Origin: Calamus simplicifolius
Lineage: Eukaryota > Streptophyta > Magnoliopsida > Arecales > Arecaceae
Reading direction: 5' to 3'
Assembly (NCBI GenBank): GCA_900491605.1
Contig: UESW01003830.1
Coordinates: 1,473,782 to 1,537,781, forward strand
DNA: 64,000 nt
Part shown: piece by piece, positions 47,610-59,410 of the stretch
How positions within the stretch are numbered: the first letter of the stretch is position 1
Layout of the letters: every line of letters begins with the position of its first letter
Notes under the pieces: model-generated
Told to the model about the DNA's origin: nothing
Seen by the model: only the letters and a program-made list of their open reading frames with translations
The model's database searches: none
Made by a program: the position numbers and the translations under genes

Positions 47610-48021
47610 GATGCCCCCCCGTCCCTGAGCACAAAGGGCCACGCGCCCGCTGCCCTTTGGGCAAGAGGCGCACGAAAATTCAAAAAATGATTACTCTTTA
47701 GTGCACTTTTAATAGCTTGGTGAGCTGGCGCGTCGTTCGAGGCACTGTCGCTTCGCAGATCTTCCACAATCATGCGGTAGGTGGGGGCTGACGTCGACAC
47801 CGGACGCCCTGAGGAAAGCGCCTATCGGGGAACGGAAAAAGGCGGAGGTTATTATTGCTTCTCCATTTTTTATGCCATGCGATTGGTCGGGGATCACGCT
47901 CCACGGGTTGAATCGAGGCGGCACATCTCGGGCGCTGGCGAGATTTCCAGCGGACAGCTCGTGGCGCAATATAAGAGCGCCATGTGGCGGGGCCTTGATT
48001 ACCGTCGTTCGGAAATGGGGG

Positions 48022-48028
48022 TATAAAA
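48022..48028 (+). promoter_or_regulatory. TATA box of the antisense gene in element C
   Basis: TATAAAA within GGGGGTATAAAAGCGCC, about 145 bp before the ATG at 48172 and outside the LTR. It gives the antisense gene a promoter of its own. The matching region in element B (about 26319) has lost it. Confidence 0.6.
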
Positions 48029-48171
48029 GCGCCCCAAGGACTTAGGGAAAGTTTTTACATTGCCATTGCTTTCTTCCAGCTTTCCCTCTCCTGAGCTCTT
48101 CTGCAACTTGAGCCCTTCTACCCTCGAGTTCCTTTCGATTCCCAGGTTAGTCTTATCCTTTGCCTCACCCC

Positions 48172-50679
48172 ATGGACCGCCGTGCTGTTAGGGAGGGTAA
48201 GAGGCCCATTGTAGAGTCTTCCCATTCCAACAGTGAAGGCCAAACCCCTTCAGTTAGCCAGGTGCCTCGGTCGGTGGGTGGCGTTACCATCCGCGATCGA
48301 CGACGACGACCGGACCTCCATCTACCCCAGCCTCCCCTATTAGGGCAGTTCTTGTGTCCTCCCGCCGTCCGGGACAACCTCCGGCGGTGAGTCTTGATCC
48401 GGCAGGTCCGTCAGGAGTGGCCTCAACCGTGACCCCCGAAGACATAGAGGCTATTAGGGCTAAGTATATGGTCCACAGCTTAATCCACCTGTCCGCACCG
48501 GGCCCGAAGATAGAGTGACCTCCGCCCACCCTGGTCGGGTCGCTCTATACGAGGAGTTCTTCCAGTGTGGACTGCGCCTCCCTTTTCACCCTTTTTTCCT
48601 GAATCTCTTAGATAGGTATAGATTAGCGCCGGCGCAGTTGACTCCGAATTCGATTCGGATTATCTGCGCTTTTGTCATTCTTTGCTATTTCCAGGAGGCC
48701 CGGCCTGGGTTATCACTGTTCCGGGCTTTCTATAAGCTCCTCCGCCAAGGTGAGGGGGCATGGTGGGCATTCACCGCCAGGCCGGGTAGGGCCTTTCCCC
48801 TAGGTCTCCCATCTAAAATTAGGGGGTGGAAGCCTCGATTCCTCTTTGCCCACGTCGAGGGGGTGAGGGCTGACTGGAGGGAGCCGGATACCAGCTCCAA
48901 TGATAACTCCACCGTGGGGGAAAGGGATAGGGAGCTCTTCACCCAATTGTCCAACTGCCAAATCCCTAGCTACAAGGAACTCCTGTCCGAGGAGAACCTG
49001 ATAGAGACTGAGTTGGCCTCGGAGGTCGGTGAGCACGATGTCTGATTTCTTCTATCTTGATCGGAGGATTACTGTATACTGTTGCTAACATTCCTTATTT
49101 TTGGGCGCAACGATGAAGTTTCCCGCCGGTGCGTTTGAAGCCGCCTTGAAGCAAAAGAGCCAGCGAAGAAAGCTCGAAGGAAGGAGCGGGACAAGCTGGC
49201 TCAAGCCGCTAAAGTCCCCAAGACTCCAACGCCTGCAGAGGAGTCGACTGAGGAAACGCCGGTTGGAGAAGTGGTCCCGGGGCCGGCCGGGACGAAATAG
49301 AGGAAGGAGAGATTCCAGTCACCGCTAAAGCCGCTGTGGTGATTGTGGATCTTGAAGAGGAAGCCCCTGCCGCTGCCGACATGCTCGAGGCAGGGCAGGT
49401 TACAGTTGCTGTCAGCCCTCCGGCTGCCACTGAGCCGGAGATGGAGAGTGCTCCCCCAACTGCCGGAAAGGGAAGTTAATCGCCAGAAGGTCCAGGGCTG
49501 GGATGGAGGCAACCAAGAAGCAGAGGGATGAGCCGGGGAGCTCATCCCAACAATCAGTGCGCCGCCCGACTCGCCCTCGGGCTGAAGGGCCGCAGGAGAA
49601 GATGGCGCCGCGGCCAGCACCTGTGCTCAGCTCGATGACAGATGCCGGGTGGGCCGCCTATCTCTTATCGAAGTTTCGGACTGCCGAGTCCGAGGAGGAG
49701 ACGCGGGGGTTGAGCCACTCCGCGCTCCTAGATATGGTGATGGTCTCCATTGTCCAGGTAATCCTTTGAGTTCCTTTCGTTTTTGAACGTGTCTTCCGAT
49801 GTCTCAGTCTTCTGTGGCTAACATATTCTTCTGCCGCAGATGGCCAACGATGCGATAGCCCTTCGTGAGGCGATGTCTCACTCAGCGGACGCGCTCATAA
49901 AGTCCATGGCGCGGGCCGACAAGTATAAGAAGGAGAGCATGGCGCAGTCCCAGAGCCTTGCTCGACTTCACCACGAGGGCAAGGTCTGCGAGGAGGATCT
50001 AGGCGGCCGAATAAGGGAGGCGGAATGCCGGGCCGAAGCTGAGAGTGGCCGGGCATCCGTGGCCGAGGCCAAATTGGAACTGGTCTCGGACAGACCGAAG
50101 GCCGCCGCGGAGCGGAATGAGGAGCTGGTCCATCAGCTTCAACGCGCCAAGAGGGAGGTCGGGGCGGCGCGAGATGAGGCTCGGGCCGCTCCTGAGAGAG
50201 CTGCCGCCACGGAGAAGGTGGCGATCAAGGTGGGCCATGAGAAAGCCGGGGCCGTGGCTCACACAGACGAGGCCAACGCACGAGCCGAGGAAGCTGAGGG
50301 CCGAGCCTTGGAGGCCGAGGCACAGGCTAAGGCAGTAGTGGCCAGGGCGCAGCAGGCTGAGGCGCAAGCCAAGAAGGCCGAAGGTAGGGCTCAGCGGGCT
50401 AAGATGCAAGCCCAGGAGGCCGATGCCAGGGCCCAGCAGGCTGAGGCCGGGGCAGGACAGGCCATAACCAACTATAAGTCCTCGCCGAAATTTGGGAAAG
50501 AGGTCCTCGAGGCCAGCCTCGATGCCTATGTTAAGGGCTTCGACATGTGCAAAACTAAAGTGTCCGCGGCTCTTAAAATCGACATCGCCGAGTTCGAGGG
50601 GATACGCCCCGGGGAATCTAACAAGGAGCCGGCTGAGGAAGATGACGACAAGGGAGAGCCGGGCCCAAGCAAGCCCTGA
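48172..50679 (+). pseudogene. Antisense multi-exon gene of element C
   Basis: Starts MDRRAVREGKRPIVE at ATG 48172. After a frameshift near 48.3-48.4 kb comes the 'putative gypsy type transposon'-like domain (GRVALYEEFFQCGLRLPFHPF, IRIICAFVILCYFQ, PGLSLFRAFYKLLRQ, IRGWKPRFLFAHVEGV) up to a GTGAGC donor at 49029. The acceptor expected at 49110 reads GCGCAA, not CAG. An 82-bp intron at 49758-49839 (GTAATC to GCCGCAG) joins MVMVSIVQ to MANDAIALREA. The last exon, 49840-50679, is an uninterrupted 279-codon frame: a long coiled coil of AEAQAKKAEGRAQ-type repeats, then VLEASLDAYVKGFD and an acidic tail. Its end faces the end of pol. Function is unknown; it is the better preserved of the two copies. 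Confidence 0.75.
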
Positions 50680-51082
50680 AGAGTTGCTGTTTCTTCTTTT
50701 TCCCTTTTCTTTTTGTAACCAGCCTCGTGCAACTAACGACAAGGCGGGCCCCGTACCTATTAACGAGGAGGACCTTTTCTTCTGAGATGTTTTCTGTTTC
50801 TGAGCATTGCGCATATTGACGATGCCTTGGCCAGATCGCAGCCCCAGATTTGCCAATGTTTGGATGCGTCTTTGAGGGATATGCTAGCTGCGTGGGAGAT
50901 TGCTTAAGATGCATTAAGCTGTCGCGGGCTGTTTGATGGGAGATTCATCTACGCCTGAATCTTCTAAGGACTTGGAATGATCCGAGGGCAACTTAGCGCC
51001 GAGATCGACTTGAGGGTCGGGGGCTAAGCGGGGCTTGACCGAGGAAGGTCTGCACCGACTTGGAGACCGTGAGGGCCAAGCA

Positions 51083-52500
51083 GGGCCCTTTAGAACCATC
51101 TCAACGGTCTGTTTGCCGCTCGAGAGGTGACTCGGTGGGTACGGAACTTTTAGGGTCTTAACCAACTCAGGGGTACCTCCGTGCCGGGGCCGAATGGTGT
51201 CCCATAGGCCATGATGCCGGCGAGCTCCTTTAGAACCACCTCAGGGGTTTGTGTGCCGCTCGAAGGGCGACTCGGTGGGTACGAGCCTTTAGGGTCTTAA
51301 CCGACTCGGGGGCACCTCCGTGCCGGGGCCGAGTGGTGTCCCATAGGCCACGATGCCGGCGAGCTCCTCTAGAACCACCTCGGGGGTTTGTGTGCTGCCT
51401 GAGGGATGACTCGACCGGGTATGAAGCTGCTAGGGACTTGAACCGACTCAGGGGCGTCTCCTAGCCGGACCGAGTGATGTCACGTTAGCCGCGATGCCGG
51501 TGAGCTCCTTTAGAACCATCTCGGGGGTTTGTGTACCGCCCGAGGGGTGACTCGACCGGGTACGGAGCTGTTAGGACTTGAACCAACTTGGGGGCGTCTC
51601 CTAGCCGGACCGAGTGGTGTCCCGTTAGCCGTGATGCCGGTGAGCTCCTTTAGAACCGCCTCGGGGGTTTGTGTGCCGCCCGAGGGGTGACTCGATCGGG
51701 TACGAAGCTGTTAGGGGCTTGAACCGACTCGGGGGCATCTCCTAGTCGGACCGAGTGGTGTCCCGTTAGCCGTGATATCGGTGAGCTCCTTTAGAACCAC
51801 CTCAAGGGTTTGTGTGCCATCCGAGGGGCAACTCGACCGGGTACGGAGCTGTTAGAGACTTTAACCAACTCGGGGGCATCTCCTAGCCAGACCGAGTGGT
51901 GTCCTGTTAGCCGCAATGCCGGTGAGCTCCTTTAGAACCGCCTCAGGGGGTTGTGTGCCGCCCGAGGGGCGACTCGACCGGGTACGGAGCTGTTAGGGGT
52001 TTGAATCGACTTGGGGGCATCTCCTAGTCGGACCGAGTGGTGTCCCGTTAGCCGCGATGCCGGTGAGCTCCTTTATAACTGCCTTGGGGGTTTGTGTGCC
52101 ACCCAAGGGGTGACTTGATCGGGTACGAGTTGTTAGGGGCTTGAACCGACTCGGGGGCATCTCCTAGCCGAACCGAGTTATGTCCTGTTAGCCGCGATGT
52201 CGGCGAGCTCCTTTAAAACCACCTCAGGGGTTTGTGTGCTGCTCGACGGGCGACTCGACCGGGTATAGAGCTGTTAGGAACTTGAACCGACTCGGGGGCG
52301 TCTCCTAGCCGGACCGAGTGGTGTCTCGTTAGCCGCAATGCCAGCGAGCTCCTTTAGAACCACCTCGAGGGTTTGTGTGCCGCCCAAGAGGCAACTCGAT
52401 CAGGTACGGAGCTGTTAGGGCTTGAACCGACTCGGGGGCATCTCCTAGCCGGACCGAGTGGTGTCCCATTAGCTGCAATGCTGGTGAGCTTCTTTTGCGA
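51083..52500 (-). repeat. 141-bp tandem repeat array of element C
   Basis: Ten units. GAGCTCCTTTAGAACC recurs at 51222, 51361, 51502, 51642, 51783, 51924, 52065, 52205 and 52346, with a degraded copy at 52486, so steps are 139-141 bp. The reverse complement is homologous to the repeat of element A. The pol frame runs into the first unit. Confidence 0.93.
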
Positions 52501-55500
52501 GATCTGGTCCTTGGACACAAGGAAGAATAGGCTGTGGCGTTGGAAGGGGCCCTCTTTATTGCTCATACTCTGGGGGGATACATCATTGATAATATTGGCG
52601 GAGGTTATCCGCGTTCTAGGTACGCGAATGGGTTGTCCGTTGAGCTCTTCTAGTCGGTATGCCCCCCGGTGGAGCATCTCGGAGACACGATAAGGACCCT
52701 CCCAGTTGGGGGATAATTTGCCTCCCTCCGTAGGCTTAGATAGCTCAGCCTTTCTCAAAACCAGATCTCTATGGCGAAAGACATTGGGACGAACTCGGGC
52801 GTTGTAGTACTTGGCTGCCCGCTGACGGAAGGTCGCCATACGTAGCCTCCCCGGTCATGTGCTTCGTCGATGAAGTCCATATTAGCCCGTATCAATGTGG
52901 AATCGTCTTCCTCGTTGAAGGACTCCACGCGCGGACTGGGCAGTCCGATCTCAACAGGGATGATGGCTTCAGATCCGAAGACGAGACTGAAGGGAGTTTC
53001 GCCCGTCGGGGCTCTGGGGGTTGTGTGGTAAGCCCATATCATGCTGGGGAGCTCCTCCACCCATCGACCCTTGGATCCATCTAGCTATGTCTTGAGCCCT
53101 CTGAGAATGGTATGGTTCATGACCTCGGCCTCCCCGTTGGTCTGGGGGTGGCCGACAGAGGTGAATCGATGGCGAATACCCAGCTCGCAGCAGAAAGCTT
53201 TGAATGCATCATTGTTGAACTGGCGGCCGTTGTCCGTGACGAGAGTGTGAGGTAGGCCTAAGCGGCATATGATCGACTTTCAGAAGAAGGCTTTGACTTT
53301 ACTCTCAGTGATTTTAGCTAGCGCCTCGACCTCGACCCACTTGGTGAAGTAGTCGATGACTACTGGCAAGAATCTTCGCTGTCCCGAAGCTGGAGGGAAT
53401 GGCCCGAGGATGTCCATTCCCCACTGAGCGAAGGGCTAAGGAGCCGAAAGCGGGCTTAGCGGGGTAGACGGCTGACGCTGGATGTATGCGTGGCGCTGGC
53501 AACCATCGCACTTCTGAACTAGTTTAGCAGCATCCTCCCTCATGGTGAGCCAGAAATAGCCCTGACGGAGGGCCTTCTGGGTCAGGGACCTGCCCCCCAG
53601 GTGATTTCCGCAGATGCCTTCATGGATTTCTCTAAGGATGTAGTCAGTGTCGGTAGGTCCTACACATCTGAGCAGGGGGTAGGAGAATGACTTCCTGTAT
53701 AGACGTCTGTCTAGGAGAACGAATTTGAAAGCCCTCCATTTTAGCAGCCTGGCTTCATTACGATCATCAGGGAGGGTGCCGTCAGTGAGGTAGCGGACAT
53801 AGGCATCCATCCATGTAGGCTCTTGGGTGAGCAGACTTCCTCGCCATCTTCTATGATGGGCCTTTCTAGGTATTCAATGTAGGCGTCTCTTGCGATGCCG
53901 TCGGCGGAGGTAGCTAAACAGGAGAGGATGTCGGCCTTGGCGTTCTCACTTCGGGGAATGTAGCTGATGCTGAAAAATACCAACGGAGAAACCAAGAGCC
54001 GAACCTTGCCCAAGTACTAAGTCATAGCAGGGCGCCTCGTACTCTCCATTGATTTGTCCGAAGACGAGTTGCGAGTCAGTGAAAGCTCTGAGACGCCTTA
54101 TTCCGAACTCTTGGACTAGCCTTAATCCTGCCAGTAGGGCCTCATACTCAGCTTGGTTATTGGTGGCTTTGGATAGAAACTGCAGGGCACATTATGCTCT
54201 CTCTCCATCCGGTCCAGTGAGAATGAGGCCAGCACCGCTTCCCTGAGAGTTTGACGTGCCATCTACATGGAGGATCCAGGTTTCTCCATCATTGCTCGGC
54301 TTAGGCTCGTGCTGCTCCACGGAAACCTCCTTAGTCTCCTCATCTGCCTAAGTGCACTCGACCAGGAAGTCGGCCAGGACTTGGGACTTCAGAGCCGACC
54401 GTGCTTGGAAGGAGAGGTCGAATTCTTCCAGCTTGATGGCCCACTTGGCGAGTCGGCCTGAGGTATCCGGACGGACCAGGATGGCCCGGAGGGGCTGGTC
54501 TGTGAGCACCACAATGGGATGAGCTTGAAAATATGGGTGGAGACGTCGGGCGGAGACAATCAAGGCGAAGATAATTTTTTCTGTCTTGGAGTATCTGACC
54601 TCCTCATCATGGAGCACCTTGCTCACGTAATAAACAGGCCTTTGGGTCCCGTCAGCATCGAGATACACCAAGACTGAGCTGACAGCCTCTGGAGAAGCGG
54701 CAAGGTAAAGGAAAAGACTTTTCCCATCTCTTGGCTTAGACAGAAGCGGTGGAGAAGACAAAATTGTGTTCAGCCCGTCGAAGGCTTTCTGGAAATCGTT
54801 CGTCCACTCAAAGCTGTTCACTTTCCATAGGGCCTTGAAGAAGGGCAAGCACCTCTCGGTCGATTTGGAGAGGAAACGACTTAAAGCCGCTACCCTCCCC
54901 GTTAGTCGCTGCACTTCCTTCTTGCTGGATGGTAGCCTCATGTCGAGGATGGCGCTAATCTTCTCCGGGTTTGCCTCGATCCCTCGTTGAGTCACCATAA
55001 AACCCAGGAACTTGCCCGTCGTGACCCCGAAGGCACATTTCTTGGGATTCAGCTTGACCTGGAAGCGGCGGAGGTTGTTGAAGGTTTCCTCTAGGTCGGA
55101 GATATGATCAGAAGCACGGATGCTCTTGGTTAGCATGTCATCCACGTAGACTTCCATGTTCTGGCCTAGCTGATCCTGAAACACCCTGTTCATCAATCTT
55201 TGATAGGTCGCCCCCGCATTCTTGAGACCGAAGGGCATAACTTTGTAGCAATAAATCCCATTTTCTGTTACAAAGGATGTGTGCTCTTCGTCGCTGGGGT
55301 CCATCCTTATTTGGTTATATCCAGAGAAGGCGTCCATGAAGCTGAGAAGCTCGTGGCCAGAGGTGAAATTTACCAGCTGGTTTATCCTTGGCAGGGGAAA
55401 ACTATCTTTCGGGCATGCCTTGTTGAGGTTGGTGAAGTCGATGCAAATTCTCTAGCTCCCCTTTGCCTTTCGCACCATGACCACATTAGCCAGCCAGTTA

Positions 55501-56544
55501 GGATAATGCACCTCTCGGATGTGGCCAGCGCTGAGCAGCTTGTTAACCTCCTCATCGATGGCTTTTTGCCGCTCGGGATCAAAGTTTCTCTTCCTTTGGC
55601 GGATTGGACGGTGCTTCGGATCGATATTGAGCTTGTGGGTGATTACTTCTGGAGGGATGCCGGGCATATCAGATGCTGACCAAGCAAAACGTCTGAGTTA
55701 GCCCACAGGAAGGTTAGGAGGCGATCACGATCCTCCAAAGGGAGGAGTCCGCCGATGTGCACGGTCTTCGCTGGATCATCCCCGAGGGGAAAGGTTAGGA
55801 GGTGCTCGGTCGGCTCTCCTCTCCTATCGGACTCCCTGGGTTCAGGTGCTTCTAGAATCGACTTGGCTTCCAAGGGGCTTGACGCTGTGTGATAGTAGGG
55901 CAGGACTGAGCCGACCTCGCCCCTCATCTTCTCGTCACCTTCGCTAGTAGGGAACTGCACCAGCAGGTGCCGGGTGGAGATAATCGCATCCAATAGATTC
56001 AAACCTGGGCGCTCGAGGATGCGTTGTATGCCAAGGGAACCCGCACGACCAGGAACTTCATGATCACTATGCTTTGGCATGGCAGTGTTTCGGCTGTCAT
56101 AGGCAAAGATATCTCGCCCTCAACCCTTACTAAATCCCCCATGAATCCAACTAGAGGGGCTGCCACAGGCTGGAGAGAATTAAGGGACAATCCTATCCGA
56201 ACAAAAGCGTCATAGGTAAGGATGTCAGCTGAGCTGCCACTATCAACCAATATCCTCTTTACAGCGTACTTGGCAATCATTATAAAGACGGCGATGCCTT
56301 CATTATTTACATTCTCAAAATTTACCGGTCCCCCCCCAAGAACTATATTACCCGGCGCTTCCTCCCCTCTTGGCCGCTTGGATGAGGAAGTCGCTCCCAA
56401 GACACCATCCCAACCGTCCGCTCCATGGGGGTGTTGTCGAAGCGGCCTAAGCAAGCGGGGGTCCCATGAGTGCTGACAGCGGTTGCGGCGCCTTCTGAAC
56501 ATATTTGCTGAGGTAGCCCCACTGGATGAGCTCCTCAATGGCAT
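52354..56544 (-). pseudogene. pol pseudogene of element C
   Basis: Protease near 56250 keeps its active site (ILVDSGSSADIL). Reverse transcriptase spans about 55667-54950 (WLANVVMVRKAKGS, then TAG for Trp at 55452-55454; FMDAFSGYNQIRMD; YVDD near 55145). RNase H runs to 54348. The second RNase H-like domain (54290-54030) has WILHVDGTSNSQGSG, NNQAEYEALLAGL and FTDSQLV, with one stop. Integrase (about 53810-52760) has an intact zinc motif (EIHEGICGNHLGG, KCDGCQRH) and the catalytic residues (VTDNGRQF, TNGEAEVMN), but a TGA replaces Trp in FFWKS near 53278. There are frameshifts near 53.4 and 54.0 kb. It is better preserved than the pol of element B. Confidence 0.9.
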
Positions 56545-58011
56545 GCTTCAAGCTGAAGCAGATGTCGGTGTCGTGGCCGTAATCCTGATGGAATCGGCAA
56601 TAACGGCTCTTGTCGTGAGGAAGACCTTTATTCATAGGAGGAGGCGCTAGAGATCAGGATGTGAGATCGAGGGGCGAGGAGAGGCGTGAGCTTGCTCTCA
56701 TCAGGGACAGGACTTCGACGCCTGTTGTTGGATCGGCGAGGCGGATCAGGCCGCCGGTGGCGAGGGGGTCCGCTCGGCTCGGGGCGAGCGGGCTTGCGGC
56801 TGGAGCTCCTTGAGGACTCGCGGTGGGTGAGGTCGGCCTCATCCGCGCGGATGTACTTCTGAGCTCGGAGGAGAAGGTCGAATAAGAACTCGGGGGCTTC
56901 TTGTCCAGAGAGAAGGTGAAGCGGGACGGAAGGAGCCCCCGCTTCAGCGCTAGCATTGCTACTGCATCATCGAGAGGGTAGACTTCGAGGGCGGCAGTCT
57001 TGAACCGAGACATAAAGTCCCGCAGTGACTCCCCCTCCTTCTGACGCACAGAGAAGAGGCTGTCCGCGACCTTCGGGATCCATCGGCAGGCATCAAAATG
57101 TGCCAGAAAGGCCCTTTCTAGCTCTCGAAAAGAGTCGATGCTGTGGGGGGACAGGCGCGAGTGCCAAGCACGAGCAGCCTTCCACAAAGTAGCAGGGAAA
57201 GCCTTGCAGAGAAGGGCATTCGAGGCACCCTGGACTTGCATCATAGCCTTGTAACTCTCGAGGTGGTTGAGAGGATTTGTCGTACCATCGTACAAATCTA
57301 TCTGGGGGAATCAGAATCTAGAGGGGACGGGCTCCTCCAGTATCTGGCAAGTATAAGGAGGATGGGTGTCATATTCCTCCTCCAGCTGGTTGTTGATCTC
57401 CGGCAAGTATAAGGAGGATGGGTGTCATATTCCCCCTCCAGCTGGTTGTTGATCTTCCTGGCGAGCTCGTCTAGCCGCTGGTTGTACTTGTCCAGGCGCT
57501 CCTCCGCCTGGCGGCTGATTGTCGGGGCCCTCCGAGACGGCTCGGAGGATGAAGAAGAGGAAGAAGAAGGAGAAGGAGAAGAACGCGGAAGGTGGGATTT
57601 TCGCTTTGGTTCCTCCTGGCGGTTCGGCTCTGGAGGAAACTTGCTTGGGCCACAATCAGGGGATCGCGGCTGCTTGGGGGGCTCACGGTGAGGCTTCCTT
57701 GGAGAAGCTCGGCGACGACCGGCCTCTCGCTGAGGAGAGCCTCCCCTTGCAGACTGTTGACTAGCAGGAGGAGCGGTCTGATGCTGGGTGGCCACGGACT
57801 GCTGCTATTGAAGTCCATGGACCATGGCGGTGAGAGTCTGAACTTGCCGAGTGAGAGTTGCCAGCTGCTCCGCAGCCGGAGCAGCCATCTCTGGTTGCGG
57901 GGAGGTAACGGGAGGATCAGCGGCAGGGAGGTTGGTCTCCTGCTGCCTAGCCGGGGGAAGATGCCCCCCAGGGTGACTAACTGAGGCATCGTGAGCTCGT
58001 GTCATCACCAT
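56447..58011 (-). pseudogene. gag pseudogene of element C
   Basis: Starts at ATG 58011 (MVMTRAHDASVSHPGG). A stop follows MVHGLQ near 57805. The Ser-rich linker, gag domain (ESYKAMMQVQGASNALLCKA, FRELERAFLAHFDACR, 57295-56654) and CRFHQDYGHDTDIC motif near 56600 are recognisable. A 56-bp tandem duplication at 57346-57457 shifts the frame. It is closely related to the gag of element A. Confidence 0.88.
57346..57457 (-). repeat. 56-bp tandem duplication inside gag of C
   Basis: Two adjacent copies starting GGCAAGTATAAGGAGGATGG at 57346 and 57402. As 56 is not a multiple of three, the duplication shifts the gag frame. Confidence 0.9.
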
Positions 58012-58075
58012 TATTGGAGAGGAAGAGGAAAAAGGGGGGCATACTGTAGGGTTCGGATCTTCTTTGCTTTCACTG

Positions 58076-58101
58076 CGATCCCCCTTCCTGGCGCGCCAAT
58101 C
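58076..58101 (-). other. Primer-binding-site region of element C
   Basis: On the minus strand GATTGGCGCGCCAGGAAGGG follows the LTR end CGTCATCA, nearly identical to element A. Confidence 0.65.
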
Positions 58102-59410
58102 TGATGACGCCCGATCATCGATCTTGAACGTCGGGAGAAGAGAGCTGCTTAATCCATGAATCCACGCCTGATCGGATGGCCTGCAAAAAAGTCCCAAGAT
58201 CGAGAGGTGCTCCGGTGGGGACCCTCCGATGCTCAAGTCAGCAACTGGGGTCACAGCTGAGGGTGAGCTCGGATGAGCTCTTCTTGGAGAAAAATGAGTC
58301 CTCAAAAAAGGGGAATCCCTCTCTGGGTATCAGGATAGCGAGCATATGAGTTTGCATACCTTGTTTCTAAGTGGACTTACCCTTTTATAGGGGGTTGACA
58401 TCTGCACAATCACGCGGAGTTTCGTGAGGAGGGCATGTCTGCGGGGTTCGTGGGGGTTGCGTGAATCTAGGCCGGTTGGTGGGTCCTGTCCCATCAGAGA
58501 GGAGGAAAAACGACGGTTGGTGAGCCACATCCCATCAGTCAGTGGAGCTGGCGGGTAGTTAGGTCTGGTCCCATCAATGGAGCGGCCAATGGGTGGTTGG
58601 ACCTGGTTGTGTCAGACGGCGCGGGTCAGAAGGATGGTGGCTTGAACAGCCAGGACCGTCCTAGGGCCAACTTGGAAAAGTCGGGACTGCCTTGACTCTC
58701 CTGAGGGCGCCGAGGCCGAGTAGGGCCGACTCGGCCGACCTGGAGATGCCGGGGCGGGGCCAACCAGGGATGGTCGGGGTCGACTTGGCTGACTGGGAGG
58801 TGCTGGGGTCGAGCGGGGCCGACTCGACCGACTTGGAGAAGTCGGGGCCGGCTCGGCCGACTGGGAGGTGCCAGGGCCGAGCGGGGCCGGCTTGAAGAAG
58901 TCGGGGCCGACTCGGCCGACTAGGAGGTGCCAGGGCCGAGCGGGACTGACTTGGAGAAGTCGGGGCCGACTCGGCCGACTTGAAGATGCCAAGGCCGAGC
59001 GGGGCCAACTTGGAGAAGTCGGGGCCAGCTCGGTCGACTTGGAGGTGCCGGGGCCGAGCGTGGCCGATTTGGAGAAGTCGGGGCCGACTCGGCCGACTTG
59101 GAGATGCCAGGGTCAAGCGGGGCCGACTTGGAGAAGTCGGGGCCAGCTCGGCCGACTTGGAGATGCCGGAGCCGAGCGGGGCCGACTTGGAGAAGTCGGG
59201 GCCGGTTCGGCCAACTTGGAGGTGCCGGGGCCAAGCGGGGCCAACTTGGAGAAGTCGGGATCGGCTCGGCCGACTGGGAGGTGCCGGGGCCAAGCGGGGC
59301 CGATTTAGAAAAGTCGGGGCCGACTCGGCTGACTTGGAGATGCCGACGCGGGGCCGCCTTAAGCTTTTGATTTTACCATAATTGCCCTTATGGCTACGTC
59401 AGCCACATCA
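58102..59410 (-). repeat. 5' LTR of element C
   Basis: 1309 bp. TATA box (minus) at 58383-58389 in CCCCTATAAAAGG. U3 minisatellite at about 58680-59350, with a unit count different from the other LTR. The end at 59410 reads CACATCA on the plus strand. Confidence 0.9.

Larger units (their letters stand above)
46256..59410 (-). mobile_element. Gypsy (Tat-like) element 'C', full-length, dead
   Basis: A 13.2-kb element on the minus strand. Order from the right: 5' LTR, primer-site region, gag, protease, reverse transcriptase, RNase H, second RNase H-like domain, integrase, 141-bp repeats, antisense gene, 3' LTR. Its U5 end, primer-site region, gag and repeat unit match element A. The flanks AAATC (left) and ACCAA (right) are not a target duplication. 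In-frame stops and frameshifts are present throughout. Confidence 0.9.
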
